Of a DNA stretch of 54,501 bases, positions 15,888 through 28,686 are shown piece by piece (position 1 is the stretch's first letter; the number at the start of each line of letters is the position of its first letter). The stretch is from positions 1-54,501 of the forward strand of contig JALHMM010000039.1 in NCBI GenBank assembly GCA_022844045.1, read 5' to 3'. This DNA is from Reyranellaceae bacterium. GTDB lineage: Bacteria; Pseudomonadota; Alphaproteobacteria; Reyranellales; Reyranellaceae. The position numbers and the translations under genes were made by a program. The notes under the pieces were generated by a model. That model was given only the letters and a program-made list of their open reading frames with translations. It had not been told where the DNA came from and made no database searches.

Positions 15888-17474
15888 ATGAGCGACACGA
15901 TACCGACCATCCGCGAGCTGATGGCCCGCGTCGAAGACGCACGGTCCTCCCTGTACGACGCGGCGCGGCCGGATGCCGTCGCCAAAGTCCAGGCGCGCGG
16001 CCGCCTGAGCGCGCGCGAACGCATCGCGCGACTGACCGATCCCGGCTCGTTCGACGAGATCGGCGGTCTGGTCGTGGCGAGCGACCTCACCGATCCTGAT
16101 GAAGCACAGAAAGCGCGCGAGCGCACACCGGCGGACGGTGTGATCGCCGGTACCGCACGCATCGACGGCCGCCCGGTCGTGATCTTCTCGCAGGATTTCA
16201 GCGTGCAGGGTGGCAGCATCGGCCGGCTGGGCAGCGCCAAGGGTCGCCGCGTGCTGCAGATCGCGCTGACCGAAGGCGTGCCGATGGTGATGATCCTCGA
16301 TGGCGGCGGCCACCGCATCCAGGACGGCCAGGACTCGCGCCACTTCGCCGCCGCCAACGGCATGTTCCACGACATGGCGCGCGCCTCGGGCTGGATCCCC
16401 ATGGTGGCGCTGATGCTGGGCGCAGGCTTCGCCGGGCCGACCAACTACGCCGGCATGGCCGATTGCGTGGTGATGGTGCGCGGCCTGTCGACCATGGGTC
16501 TCGCCGGCCCCGCCCTGGTGAAAGCCGCCACGGGCGAGGAGATCGATACCGAGTCGCTGGGCGGCGCCGAGGTGCAGGTCGATCGCCAGGGTCTCGCCGA
16601 TCTCGGCGTCACCGACGAGAACGCCGCCTTCGCCGCCGCGAAGCGCTTCCTGTCCTACCTGCCGTCCAATGCGCGCGCCGCGCTACCAACCACCGAGCCC
16701 GGCGACGTGCGCGCGCCGATCGACGACAAGATTCTCGAGCTGGTGCCGGTCTCGACGCGCAAGGCCTATGACGTGCGCAAGGTGCTGGCGATGGTCGCCG
16801 ATCCCGGCAGCTATTTCGAAATGAAGCCGACCTTCGCCGGCAATCTCGTGACGAGCCTCGCGCGGCTGGGCGGCCGGCCGGTCGGCTTCATCGCCAACCA
16901 GGCGATGCGGCTGGGCGGCATGCTCGACGCCAATGCCTGCGACAAGGGCGCCCGCTTCATCGCCACCTGCGACGCCTTCGGCCTGCCGCTGGTGTCGTTC
17001 ATCGACGTGCCGGGCTTCTCGATCGGCTCCGGCGCCGAGCGCACCGGGCTGGGCCGGCGCAGCGCCAAGCTCGTCTTCGAGTGGGGCCACGCCAGCGTGC
17101 CGCGCATCTCCGTCGTGCTGCGCAAGGGCTACGGGCTGGGCTACTTCGCCATGGCCGGCGGCCGCAGCTTCGGCGCCGACGCCTGCTTCGCCTGGCCGAC
17201 GGCCGAGATCTGCGCCATGTCGATCGAGGGCGCGATCGACGTCGCCTTCCGCAAGGACTACCTCGCCGCCGACGATCCCATGGCGCGCCGCCAGGAGATG
17301 ATCGCCGAGACCAGGCGGCGGGTGAACGCGCTGCGCGCCGCCGAGGGCTTCGGTATCGACGACATCATCGATCCGCGCGACACGCGTCGGCGGCTGATCG
17401 AAGTGTTGAGCCGCGCCCAGCCCCGCCGCCCGCCCGACCATCCCCCGAAATTCCGCTCCATCGCGCCGATCTGA
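15888..17474 (+). CDS. Acyl-CoA carboxylase carboxyltransferase (beta) subunit
   Basis: 528 residues with two crotonase-fold carboxyltransferase domains: an N-terminal acyl-CoA-binding half ('ARGRLSARERIARLTDPGSF', 'DGVIAGTARIDGRPVVIFSQ', 'DGGGHRIQDGQ') and a C-terminal carboxybiotin half ('GFIANQAMRLGGMLDANACDKGARF', in parts, and 'GRSFGADACFAWPTAEICAM'). This is the beta subunit layout of propionyl-, methylcrotonyl- and geranyl-CoA carboxylases. The family needs a biotin carboxylase/BCCP alpha subunit, which is absent here, so it either borrows one encoded elsewhere or works as a decarboxylase or transcarboxylase. It sits in the operon with the acyl-CoA ligase, which would supply its thioester substrate. 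Confidence 0.93.
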   Translation: MSDTIPTIRELMARVEDARSSLYDAARPDAVAKVQARGRLSARERIARLTDPGSFDEIGGLVVASDLTDPDEAQKARERTPADGVIAGTARIDGRPVVIFSQDFSVQGGSIGRLGSAKGRRVLQIALTEGVPMVMILDGGGHRIQDGQDSRHFAAANGMFHDMARASGWIPMVALMLGAGFAGPTNYAGMADCVVMVRGLSTMGLAGPALVKAATGEEIDTESLGGAEVQVDRQGLADLGVTDENAAFAAAKRFLSYLPSNARAALPTTEPGDVRAPIDDKILELVPVSTRKAYDVRKVLAMVADPGSYFEMKPTFAGNLVTSLARLGGRPVGFIANQAMRLGGMLDANACDKGARFIATCDAFGLPLVSFIDVPGFSIGSGAERTGLGRRSAKLVFEWGHASVPRISVVLRKGYGLGYFAMAGGRSFGADACFAWPTAEICAMSIEGAIDVAFRKDYLAADDPMARRQEMIAETRRRVNALRAAEGFGIDDIIDPRDTRRRLIEVLSRAQPRRPPDHPPKFRSIAPI

Positions 17475-17508
17475 CGACGCGCGTTCGCGCTTCGTGCTAG
17501 TAGGCGGC

Positions 17509-20315
<2,807 letters not shown>

Positions 20316-20319
<4 letters not shown>

Positions 20320-20516
20320 TTGGGCATCTTCTTGGCGAGCTCGCCGAAGGTTTTGTAGACCTCGTTGAAGTCCGTGTACTTGTGCGCTTCCTGCAGCGCC
20401 GGCGGCAGCGGGCCGACGTACTTGGTGTAGATGACCGGGCCGTATTTCACGGCCGCGAAGGTGCAACCGAGGACGGCGGCCTTGATCAGCAGGCCACGCA
20501 GAAAACCGAAGATCAC
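20316..20516 (-). CDS. Small membrane-associated protein (66 aa), unknown
   Basis: GTG start at 20516 is chosen because AGGAG lies 8 bases upstream; no ATG fits. The 66 residues begin with a hydrophobic segment ('IFGFLRGLLIKAAVLGCTFAA') and continue with a soluble, charged tail ('LQEAHKYTDFNEVYKTFGEL'). A single membrane span or signal anchor is predicted. No family recognised. Its TAG stop (20316-20318) overlaps the helicase TAG (20317-20319) on the opposite strand by two bases. The longer open frame to 20654 has no ribosome binding site and runs through AT-rich non-coding sequence. Confidence 0.6.
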
Positions 20517-20660
20517 GATTATCTCTCCTCTCGAAACCAACGGCGGCGCGGCCACCCAACAAATCGCTTCAATAAGATACTCTAAATATACAGATTCACT
20601 GCCATTTATCAAATAGAAACGCGGGCAGACGCGAATCGGCCCGCATTTCGGCAACCGGCC

Positions 20661-21092
20661 TCAGGGCTTCTTCAGCAGGTCGCGAATCTCGGTCAGCAGC
20701 TTGACGTCCGCCGGCACTTCGGGTGGCGGCGGCGGCGGAGCGGCTTCGGCCGCCGCCTTGGCCTTCATGCGGTTGATGCCCTTGACCACCAGGAAGAGCG
20801 CGAAGGCGATGATCGCGAAATTGATCGCGATGGTGATGAAGTTGCCGTAGCCCCACACGACAGCCGCCTTGCGCGCGTCGGCGAGCGACAAGCCGGGCGC
20901 GACCGTGCCTTTGAGCACGACGTACATGTTGGAGAAGTCGACCGTGCCGAACATGGCGATCAGCGGCATGATGATGTCACCGACCAGCGACTCGACGATC
21001 TTGCCGAACGCCGCGCCGATGATCACGCCGATGGCGAGATCAACAACGTTGCCCTTGACCGCGAACTCACGAAACTCCCTGAGCATACTCAT
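20661..21092 (-). CDS. mscL: Large-conductance mechanosensitive channel
   Basis: 143 residues. It begins '[20 protein letters not shown]', the conserved amphipathic helix and start of TM1. The TM1 pore region is '[20 protein letters not shown]' and TM2 is '[22 protein letters not shown]' (in parts), and the C-terminal cytoplasmic helix carries a proline run and '[11 protein letters not shown]'. It forms a homopentamer in the inner membrane that opens under osmotic downshock. The start at 21092 is used because the AGGATGAG-like sequence precedes it and the N terminus aligns with known MscL. Monocistronic by spacing. Confidence 0.97.
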   Translation of the reverse strand: MSMLREFREFAVKGNVVDLAIGVIIGAAFGKIVESLVGDIIMPLIAMFGTVDFSNMYVVLKGTVAPGLSLADARKAAVVWGYGNFITIAINFAIIAFALFLVVKGINRMKAKAAAEAAPPPPPPEVPADVKLLTEIRDLLKKP

Positions 21093-21223
21093 CCTCCCTT
21101 GTCTGGGCGCCGCGCGCCGGCGCCATCCTACGCCGCCCGGGCGAAGCGCGAACAGGTCGGATACCTGACGTGTCGACGGTTCACTCGGGACCACCGGGAC
21201 ACTTCGACTCGACGGAACAGGTT

Positions 21224-22165
21224 TCAGAGACCACTGCGCAACCACACCAGCATGGCCGAGACCGTGAAGACGGAGAGCAGGGTCGACAGCAGGATGGTGG
21301 CCGAGGTCTCCTCGACGAAGACGTCGTACTGCTTGGCGAGCACGAAGGCGTTCGAGGCGGTCGGCAGCGCGGCCATCAGCAGCGCCGCCTGCGCCCACAC
21401 CGAGTCCAAGGGCAGGAACCACGGCACGATCGACAGCGCCAGCAGCGGCTGCAGCAGCACCTTGGCGATGGTCACGAGGCCGACCTCGCGCAGATTGGCG
21501 CGGATCGAGGTATCGGACAGGAACAGGCCGATGGCGAACAACGCGCAGGGCGCGGCCGCCGCGCCGATCAAGTCGAGGAAGCGCTGCACCGGCACCGGCA
21601 CCGTGACGCCCAGCGCCGAGACGACGCCGCCCAGGGCGATCGCGATCAGCACCGGGCTTTGCGCCACCGCCCCGAGCACGCGCCACGCGGCGCGCCATAT
21701 TCCCCGACCGGCCTGAAGGTCGGACTCGATCAGCACCATCGCGCCGGTCAGCAGGAAGGCGCTGCCCAGGCAGGTCGCCGCCGCGGCCGGCACGGCGCCC
21801 TGCGGACCGAGCGCATAAAGGCAGAGCGGGATGCCGATATAGCCGACATTGCCGTAAGCGGCGCTGAGCCCGTGCAGGCTCATATGCGCGAGGCCGGCGC
21901 CCGAGGCCAGACGGGCCATCAGCATGCCGACGCCAAAGACGATGACGATCACCAGGCCGAAGGCGGCGATGAACGGCAGGTTCAGCACCTCCGAGAGGCG
22001 CACATTGGCGATGGCGCTGAACAGCAGCGCCGGCAGCGCGAACCAGGTGACGAAGACGTTGAGCGCGCCCGAGCCATCGCGACCCAGCAGCCGGGCGCGG
22101 CCGGCGACGAAGCCGGTGGCGATCAGGGCGAAGAGCGGGAAGGCGACGGAGAAGACAATGTTCAC
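21224..22165 (-). CDS. AEC-family transporter (auxin efflux carrier fold)
   Basis: 313 residues, about ten hydrophobic helices in two inverted halves. The N-terminal '[20 protein letters not shown]', '[17 protein letters not shown]', the '[14 protein letters not shown]' helix-break motif and the C-terminal '[18 protein letters not shown]' signature are those of AEC permeases. Bacterial members export or exchange malate/malonate and other organic anions; the substrate here is unknown. No regulator or metabolic partner is adjacent. Divergent from the small exported protein at 22331. Confidence 0.92.
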   Translation of the reverse strand: MNIVFSVAFPLFALIATGFVAGRARLLGRDGSGALNVFVTWFALPALLFSAIANVRLSEVLNLPFIAAFGLVIVIVFGVGMLMARLASGAGLAHMSLHGLSAAYGNVGYIGIPLCLYALGPQGAVPAAAATCLGSAFLLTGAMVLIESDLQAGRGIWRAAWRVLGAVAQSPVLIAIALGGVVSALGVTVPVPVQRFLDLIGAAAAPCALFAIGLFLSDTSIRANLREVGLVTIAKVLLQPLLALSIVPWFLPLDSVWAQAALLMAALPTASNAFVLAKQYDVFVEETSATILLSTLLSVFTVSAMLVWLRSGL

Positions 22166-22237
22166 GGCCGCGACATATAGCGAGGGCGAGGAGCGCCGTC
22201 ATGCTCCGCGTCAGGCTCGCAACAACACATGAGGATA

Positions 22238-22267
22238 TTGACGCATCTTCCTGATCTACAATATATT
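22238..22267 (+). promoter_or_regulatory. Candidate sigma70-type promoter for the 93-aa exported protein
   Basis: TTGACG (22238-22243), an 18-base spacer and TATATT (22262-22267), 63 bases upstream of the ATG at 22331. The local AT richness stands out. An alternative -10 (TACAAT) has too short a spacer. Confidence 0.45.
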
Positions 22268-22330
22268 TCAGGCACCCTCACAGACGGCGGCCGGAACCTC
22301 GGCGCCGTTCAAGAACCCACGGAGACAACA

Positions 22331-22612
22331 ATGCGCCGCGTCACCTACGCGCTCGTGCTGGCGCTGGCCGCCGGCTTCTTCGCCACAGCAGCCACCGCCG
22401 CACCGACCGCGCCGCCATCTACGACGCCGACGACCAAGCCGGCGCCGAAGCCGACCGCCCAGCAGCGCGCGCTGCGCGCCTGCGCCAAGATGAAGGACGA
22501 ACAGGCCAAGGCCACCTGCCAGCGCCGCGCGTACGCGCAGGCGAAATCGCCGCGCAAGGCCGCCAAGCGTCCGCCGCCGGCCGCGACTCCCGCCGCCGTC
22601 ACCCAGAACTGA
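22331..22612 (+). CDS. Small exported protein (93 aa), possibly PsiF-like
   Basis: Signal peptide 'MRRVTYALVLALAAGFFA' with cleavage near 'TAATAA', then a proline/threonine-rich linker, then 'QQRALRACAKMKDEQAKATCQRR' with two cysteines 12 residues apart, and a lysine/proline-rich tail. The cysteine-containing core weakly resembles the short repeat of PsiF proteins (phosphate-starvation-inducible, periplasmic), but the match is too short to name it. GGAGA is 7 bases before the ATG. Function unknown. Confidence 0.6.
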   Translation: MRRVTYALVLALAAGFFATAATAAPTAPPSTTPTTKPAPKPTAQQRALRACAKMKDEQAKATCQRRAYAQAKSPRKAAKRPPPAATPAAVTQN

Positions 22613-22652
22613 GTTCGTTGCACGGGCGGCCGCGGCGCATCACGATGCGCCG

Positions 22653-23510
22653 ATGGACCCGCTGATCACCACCGCCGATCTCGCGCGCCGGCTCGGCGAG
22701 CCCGCGCTGCGCATCTTCGACTGCACGACCATCCTGCATCCCGAGCCCGGCGGACGCATGCGCGTCGAGACCGGCCGCGCCGCCTATCTCGAAAAGGGCC
22801 ACGTCCCCGGCGCGGCCTTGATCGAGCTGCAGGAGGATCTGTCCGATCCCGCGAGCAGGCTGCGCTTCACCATGCCCGAGCCCCAAGCGCTGGCGCGCAT
22901 GGCCGGCGCCAAGGGTATCGGCGACGACAGCGAGGTCGTCCTGTACTGCGACGGCGCGCAATGGTGGGCGACGCGCGTGTGGTGGATGCTACGCGCTATC
23001 GGCTTCGATCGCGCGCGCATCCTCGATGGCGGTCTCAAGAAGTGGACCGCCGAAGGCCGGCCGATCGAGCACAAGATCAACAGCTACGCGCCGGCGACGC
23101 TGACGGCGAAGCCACGCGCTGGCCTGATGGTCGGCAAGGACGAGGTGCTGGCGTCGCTCGCCGACAGCCGCGCCGTCGTGGTGAACTGCCTGACCGAGGC
23201 GCAGCATCGCGGCACCGGCGGCGCGAACTACGGCCGGCCGGGCCATATCACCGGCAGTGTCAGCCTGCCGGCGGCGTCGCTGTTCGCGGACGACGGCACA
23301 TTCAAGGACGCCGCCACGTTGCGCGCGATGTTCACCGATCGTGGCATCGACGGCGCCAAGCGCGTGGTCGCCTATTGCGGCGGCGGCATCGCGGCGACCG
23401 GCGACGCCTTCGCGCTGGTCGCGCTGCTAGGCCATGACAACGTCGGGGTGTACGATGCCTCGTTGCAGGAATGGGCGACCGACCCAAGCTTGCCCATGAG
23501 TACCGGCTAG
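22653..23510 (+). CDS. Two-domain rhodanese-type sulfurtransferase
   Basis: 285 residues with tandem rhodanese folds. The N-terminal domain (about 1-135) has 'VVLYCDGAQWWATRVWWML', with C99 in the loop position. The C-terminal domain (about 150-285) has the active loop 'YCGGGIAATG' with catalytic C242. The loop 'CGGGIAA' differs from the CGSGV(T/S) of 3-mercaptopyruvate sulfurtransferases and the CRKGVT of thiosulfate sulfurtransferases, so the sulfur donor is unclear. Cytoplasmic by lack of signal. Located 40 bases after the exported small protein and 44 before the Sel1 protein on the same strand. Confidence 0.92.
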   Translation: MDPLITTADLARRLGEPALRIFDCTTILHPEPGGRMRVETGRAAYLEKGHVPGAALIELQEDLSDPASRLRFTMPEPQALARMAGAKGIGDDSEVVLYCDGAQWWATRVWWMLRAIGFDRARILDGGLKKWTAEGRPIEHKINSYAPATLTAKPRAGLMVGKDEVLASLADSRAVVVNCLTEAQHRGTGGANYGRPGHITGSVSLPAASLFADDGTFKDAATLRAMFTDRGIDGAKRVVAYCGGGIAATGDAFALVALLGHDNVGVYDASLQEWATDPSLPMSTG

Positions 23511-23554
23511 ACGACAAGCCATGTCGCCTCATCGCGTGAGGAGCTCGGAGCGCC

Positions 23555-24361
23555 ATGAGTACCTCGACGGACAGCACTCTCTTCAAGCAACTTCGTGAGG
23601 CCGCCGAGCAAGGAGATGTCCACGCCCAGCGTGATCTCGGAAACGAGCTCTTGGCTTCAGGGTCGACATCGGATGAAGTCGACGAGGGCATCTCCTGGAT
23701 ACGCAAGGCCGCCGAGCGCAATGAACTCTATGCGCAACTCCTGCTCGGCGCCATTTACGCTGGCCTCCCTTGCCGGTGGACCGGCACGGCCTACCGGCCG
23801 GGCAGCGGTTCGCTCGTGCCGGATCATCAGGAGGCCCTGAAGTGGTTTCGCCGCGCGGCCGATCAGGGATCATCCGATGGCCAGCTGACTCTCGGCCAAT
23901 TGTACGAACGCGGCACGACGACAACACCGGCTGATCTCGGCGAAGCGGTCAAGTGGTACACGATAGCCGCCAACAACCACGAGTCCCGGGCGGCATACGC
24001 CCTGGCCTCGATGTACTTCGGCGACAGCGGCGTGACGCAGGACTATGCCGAGGCGGCGAAGTGGTACCGCAAGCTCGCGGATGGCTGGAGCAGTCCCGCT
24101 CAGGCACGCCTTGGCTGGATGCATGAGAACGGCAAGGGCGTCACCCACGACATCGTCGAAGCCCACAAATGGTTCAATCTGGCCGTCGAGAATCTGCCGA
24201 TGACGGTCGCGGTGGACGACGAAGTGCTGGAAAAGACCCGAGAAGAAGCAGAGCGCGGTCGTGCAAGGGTCGAGCAAGCGATGACTCCCGCGCAGATCAA
24301 GGACGCATGGCAACGGTATGATGACTGGAAGAACGCGCTCCGTGCGAAGACCGGGGCGTAG
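23555..24361 (+). CDS. Sel1-like (TPR-type) repeat protein
   Basis: 268 residues with about five Sel1-like helical repeats, recognisable as 'AAEQGDVHAQRDLGNELL', 'AAERNELYAQLLLGAIYA', 'AADQGSSDGQLTLGQLYERG', 'AANNHESRAAYALASMYF' and 'LADGWSSPAQARLGWMHENG', each followed by an 'A.KWY/F' helix. No signal peptide is seen. Such repeats make a solenoid used for protein-protein contact. The C-terminal ~50 residues are charged and end in 'DAWQRYDDWKNALRAK'. Its GC content looks slightly lower than its neighbours. Partner unknown. Confidence 0.88.
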   Translation: MSTSTDSTLFKQLREAAEQGDVHAQRDLGNELLASGSTSDEVDEGISWIRKAAERNELYAQLLLGAIYAGLPCRWTGTAYRPGSGSLVPDHQEALKWFRRAADQGSSDGQLTLGQLYERGTTTTPADLGEAVKWYTIAANNHESRAAYALASMYFGDSGVTQDYAEAAKWYRKLADGWSSPAQARLGWMHENGKGVTHDIVEAHKWFNLAVENLPMTVAVDDEVLEKTREEAERGRARVEQAMTPAQIKDAWQRYDDWKNALRAKTGA

Positions 24362-24414
24362 CGAACAGCACTCAACGCCCGCGGATCTCGCCGGCTAGAA
24401 CTCAGAGGAAGACG

Positions 24415-24711
24415 ATGGCCGCCTATCTGATTGTCGAGATCGAGACCACCGACGCCGACTTGATGGCGGAGTATCGCAAGCACACGCCCGGGCTGATCGC
24501 GAAGTTCGGCGGCAAGTTCGTCGTGCGTGGCGGCGAGACCGAGACGCTGGAAGGCGGCTGGTCGCCGCCGCGTATGGTGATGATCGAGTTTCCCGACATG
24601 GCGGCGGCACGGCGCTTCTATCACTCCGAGGAATACAAGCCGGTGCTGGCGATGCGGCTGAAGGCAGGCAATTGCCGCGCCGTGCTGGCCGACGGCGTGC
24701 CGCCATCCTGA
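24415..24711 (+). CDS. DUF1330-family protein
   Basis: 98 residues, a dimeric alpha/beta-barrel-like (ferredoxin-fold) small protein. It shows the family pattern 'AYLIVEIETTDADLMAEYRK' at the start, 'GGKFVVRGGETETLEGGW' in the middle and 'MIEFPDMAAARRFYHSEEY' near the end. Function of the family is unknown. AGAGGAA lies upstream of the ATG. 53 bases after the Sel1 gene. Confidence 0.93.
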   Translation: MAAYLIVEIETTDADLMAEYRKHTPGLIAKFGGKFVVRGGETETLEGGWSPPRMVMIEFPDMAAARRFYHSEEYKPVLAMRLKAGNCRAVLADGVPPS

Positions 24712-24726
24712 AGCTGGCACGCTGAC

Positions 24727-25770
24727 ATGAGCATGCCTCGCGACGTCGCGGCCCATCAGGCGATCGCCGATCTCTACAACGCGTTGATGACCGGCGTGGT
24801 GCTGACTCTTGTCACGCGCCGCGGCGAAGACACGGCGCGCGAGTTCATCTTCCGCCACTTCCGCCGGCAGCATCTCGAGAAGTTCAAGCCCGGCCTGATC
24901 AAGCTCGGCCTCGACCGGCTGCCGCACGCCGTGGCCTGCGCGCAGTATCACTATCTGTCGAACGCCGTCGGCGGCGTGAAGACCGAGTATGTCGTGGAGT
25001 CCGACCGCAAGGCCTGGGTGCGCTATCCACCGCCGCGTTGGATCTGGCGCGGCACCGCGGTCTGCGCCGTGCCGCACGCGGTCAACGCCGCGATGCTACA
25101 CGGCTGGCATGGCCACAACGGCGTCTCGTTGGGCAACCCTCGGTTGGGCTTCGTCTGCACCGGCTTGATCACATCAGGCGCGCCGGGCCTCGAGGGCTAC
25201 TATCTCGAGTACGACCGCGACATCGCCGAGCATGAGCGCGTGCGCTTCGTCGAGGGCGAGACCATGCCGCGCTTCGACGCCGCGCAAGCGCCGACACTCG
25301 ACGTCGCCAGCTGGCCGACCGAGCGCCTGCACAAGGTCTACCGCGCCTACGCCATGGAGTACGTGCGCAGCCTGTTGCCGACCTTGCTCGAGCTGATCGG
25401 CGCTGGGGGCGTGCGCGAAGAAGTCGGTCGTGCCGCGCGGCTGGTCGGCATGCAGTATTTCGACGACTGCGCCGCTCGGCTCGGCGACACGACCGAAGGC
25501 TTCGCCGCCTTTCTCGCGGCGATGCAGGCGGCGCAGGGCGAGGACGTCGCGCTCGACGGTATGCGCGTCACGCAGCGCGGCTGGAAGCTGATGCGCGGCG
25601 TCGAGTTGGGCGACGACGATCGGGCGCTGGCCGCCTTCGACGCCTGGAACGGACTATGGCAGGGCGCGCTCGCCGCCAGCGACCGGTTCCTCTCGCTGGA
25701 GACGCACCGCGCGCGCGGCGGCGATGGCGACTGGACTATCGAATGGCGCGTGCGAACCAGCGCTCGATGA
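24727..25770 (+). CDS. Conserved-looking protein of unknown function (347 aa)
   Basis: Starts 15 bases after the DUF1330 stop, so probably same operon. Soluble, no signal, mixed alpha/beta character, with histidine-rich segments ('AQYHYLSNA', 'AAMLHGWHGHNGVSLGNPRLGF') and 'PRWIWRGTAVCAVPHAV'. Histidines and cysteines in the middle third could bind a metal or serve in catalysis. I considered the L-2-amino-thiazoline-4-carboxylate hydrolase-like family because of length and style but cannot support it. The last 35 bases overlap the 3' end of the convergent Nudix gene. Confidence 0.75.
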   Translation: MSMPRDVAAHQAIADLYNALMTGVVLTLVTRRGEDTAREFIFRHFRRQHLEKFKPGLIKLGLDRLPHAVACAQYHYLSNAVGGVKTEYVVESDRKAWVRYPPPRWIWRGTAVCAVPHAVNAAMLHGWHGHNGVSLGNPRLGFVCTGLITSGAPGLEGYYLEYDRDIAEHERVRFVEGETMPRFDAAQAPTLDVASWPTERLHKVYRAYAMEYVRSLLPTLLELIGAGGVREEVGRAARLVGMQYFDDCAARLGDTTEGFAAFLAAMQAAQGEDVALDGMRVTQRGWKLMRGVELGDDDRALAAFDAWNGLWQGALAASDRFLSLETHRARGGDGDWTIEWRVRTSAR

Positions 25771-26125
25771 CCCGGCGATAGCCCTCGTAGAGGCGCAGCC
25801 CGTCAAGCTCATCGCGAGCGAAAAGGCGCAGCTCAAGGTGCTCCGAGCCGAGCGCCATCCTTGAGGCGTCGATCACGTCGCAGCCATAGGCGAGGATGCG
25901 CACGAAGCGGCCGGGCAGGACCTCGTAGGGCCAATCGTCGAGGCAATCGAGAGCGGCGATCTCGACATTGGCTTCCTCGCGCGCTTCGCGCACGACGGCC
26001 GCCTCGTGGCTCTCGCCGGCATCTGGGCGGCCACCCGGCAGATCCCATTCGTCGCGATCGTTGCGCAGCAGCAGGACGCGACCATCGATCACGACAACGC
26101 CTTTGACCGACACGGGAATCGTCAA
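25736..26125 (-). CDS. Nudix hydrolase
   Basis: 129 residues. The Nudix box G-x5-E-x7-REuxEExGu runs from G32 to V54 ('GRPDAGESHEAAVVREAREE' then 'ANV'), with the catalytic glutamates E47, E50 and E51 present; the usual glycine near the end is N53. The fold start 'VSVKGVVVIDGRVLLLRND' is typical. It hydrolyses a nucleoside diphosphate linked to X; the short length gives no substrate clue. Its 3' end overlaps the convergent neighbour's coding sequence by 35 bases. Confidence 0.93.
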   Translation of the reverse strand: MTIPVSVKGVVVIDGRVLLLRNDRDEWDLPGGRPDAGESHEAAVVREAREEANVEIAALDCLDDWPYEVLPGRFVRILAYGCDVIDASRMALGSEHLELRLFARDELDGLRLYEGYRRVIERWFARAIR

Positions 26126-26179
26126 GACGGAGCACCTCCGAACCGCAGGGCTATCGCATACTGGCTAGACGACCACCAA

Positions 26180-26290
26180 CCTCATGCTGAGGAGGCCGCG
26201 TAGCGGCCGTCTCGAAGCATGGGCCAAAGGCACCGAGCGGATTGCCCACCCTTCGAGACGCGCCGCTTCGCGTCGCTCCTCAGGGTGAGG
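26180..26290. repeat. 111-bp inverted-repeat element (CCTCA...TGAGG family)
   Basis: The left arm from 26180 (CCTCATGCTGAGGAG...) and right arm ending at 26290 (...CTCCTCAGGGTGAGG) pair over about 45 bases with several mismatches, including TCTCGAAG / CTTCGAGA and a nested GGCCGC-TA-GCGGCC hairpin. This arrangement matches a repeat I know to be abundant in Bradyrhizobium and other alphaproteobacteria. It lies between nudix and the groEL terminator; the rest of the 280-bp gap holds no gene. Confidence 0.75.
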
Positions 26291-26336
26291 TAGGGGCCAT
26301 ATGCGAGAACCCTGCTCCGAGCCGGGGCCATCGTAC

Positions 26337-26371
26337 ACAAAGACAAAGGGCCGAGGATTTCTCCCCGGCCC
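26337..26371 (-). terminator. Rho-independent terminator of groESL
   Basis: Read on the minus strand, a 10-bp stem (GGGCCGGGGA / TCCTCGGCCC, one G-U pair) with a GAAA tetraloop is followed by TTTGTCTTTGT. It starts 35 bases after the groEL stop. One of the few hairpins in the window with a proper U-rich tail. Confidence 0.85.
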
Positions 26372-26405
26372 TTCCGTATCCAATCCGGATGGATCGACGA
26401 CGGAC

Positions 26406-28073
<1,668 letters not shown>

Positions 28074-28109
28074 TCAACAAAAAAGACCGTGCGCGATGGC
28101 GCGACGGTC

Positions 28110-28427
28110 TCAGGCGGCTTTCTTGGTGGCTTTCGCGGGCGCCTCGAGGATGCCCATGATGTCGCTCTCCTTCATGATCAGGAGATCGACGCCGTCGAGC
28201 TTCACTTCGGTGCCCGACCACTTGCCGAACAGGATGCGGTCGCCGACCCGGACGTCGAGCGGCACCAGGGTGCCCTTCTCGTCGCGCGCGCCAGGACCGA
28301 CAGCGACGATCTCGCCTTCCATCGGCTTTTCCTTGGCGGTGTCGGGGATGATGATCCCGCCCTTGGTCTTTTCTTCTTCCGCGACGCGCTTCACCACGAC
28401 GCGGTCATGCAGCGGACGAAAGCTCAT
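28110..28427 (-). CDS. groS: Co-chaperonin GroES (Hsp10)
   Basis: 105 residues. The N-terminal '[13 protein letters not shown]', mobile loop '[18 protein letters not shown]' and '[18 protein letters not shown]' are diagnostic. It caps the GroEL ring. The mobile-loop IIIP hydrophobic tripeptide that contacts GroEL is intact. Slightly longer than E. coli GroES through an alanine/lysine-rich tail ('[12 protein letters not shown]'). First gene of the groESL operon, with CIRCE and a sigma70-like promoter in its 5' region. Confidence 0.98.
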   Translation of the reverse strand: MSFRPLHDRVVVKRVAEEEKTKGGIIIPDTAKEKPMEGEIVAVGPGARDEKGTLVPLDVRVGDRILFGKWSGTEVKLDGVDLLIMKESDIMGILEAPAKATKKAA

Positions 28428-28487
28428 GAACTCCCTCCTCCTTGGGTCAAAACGAGGCCCTCTCCGGGCCGGGTAATAAGATTGCTG

Positions 28488-28514
28488 TTAGCACTCCCGA
28501 ATCGTGAGTGCCAA
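28488..28514 (-). promoter_or_regulatory. CIRCE operator (HrcA site) of groESL
   Basis: TTAGCACTC (28488-28496), 9-base spacer, GAGTGCCAA (28506-28514): the CIRCE consensus TTAGCACTC-N9-GAGTGCTAA with a single change. It lies just downstream of the promoter and 61 bases before the groES start, where HrcA would block transcription until heat shock. hrcA itself is not in the window. Confidence 0.93.
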
Positions 28515-28524
28515 ACGCGCGCGG

Positions 28525-28553
28525 GATGTAGGGGTTTGCCCCGATTTAGTCAA
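28525..28553 (-). promoter_or_regulatory. groESL promoter
   Basis: On the minus strand TTGACT (28548-28553), a 17-base spacer and TACATC (28525-28530). The predicted start of transcription falls at about 28518, directly before the CIRCE element. Confidence 0.65.
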
Positions 28554-28686
28554 GGATCAGCAGCAATCATGCCGCATGGCTGCTAATGCTTTGATTTATT
28601 TCGTGAAATCGGTTGCGTTGGCACGTTTCTCGCGAGACCATCGACGTCTCTCGACGTTTGAATCCACCCGGAAAAAGGTGTTCAAG

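Noticed and set aside
24727..25770. Assignment of the 347-residue protein to the L-2-amino-thiazoline-4-carboxylate hydrolase family
   Set aside because: Only a vague likeness in size and style; no motif could be matched from the sequence alone.
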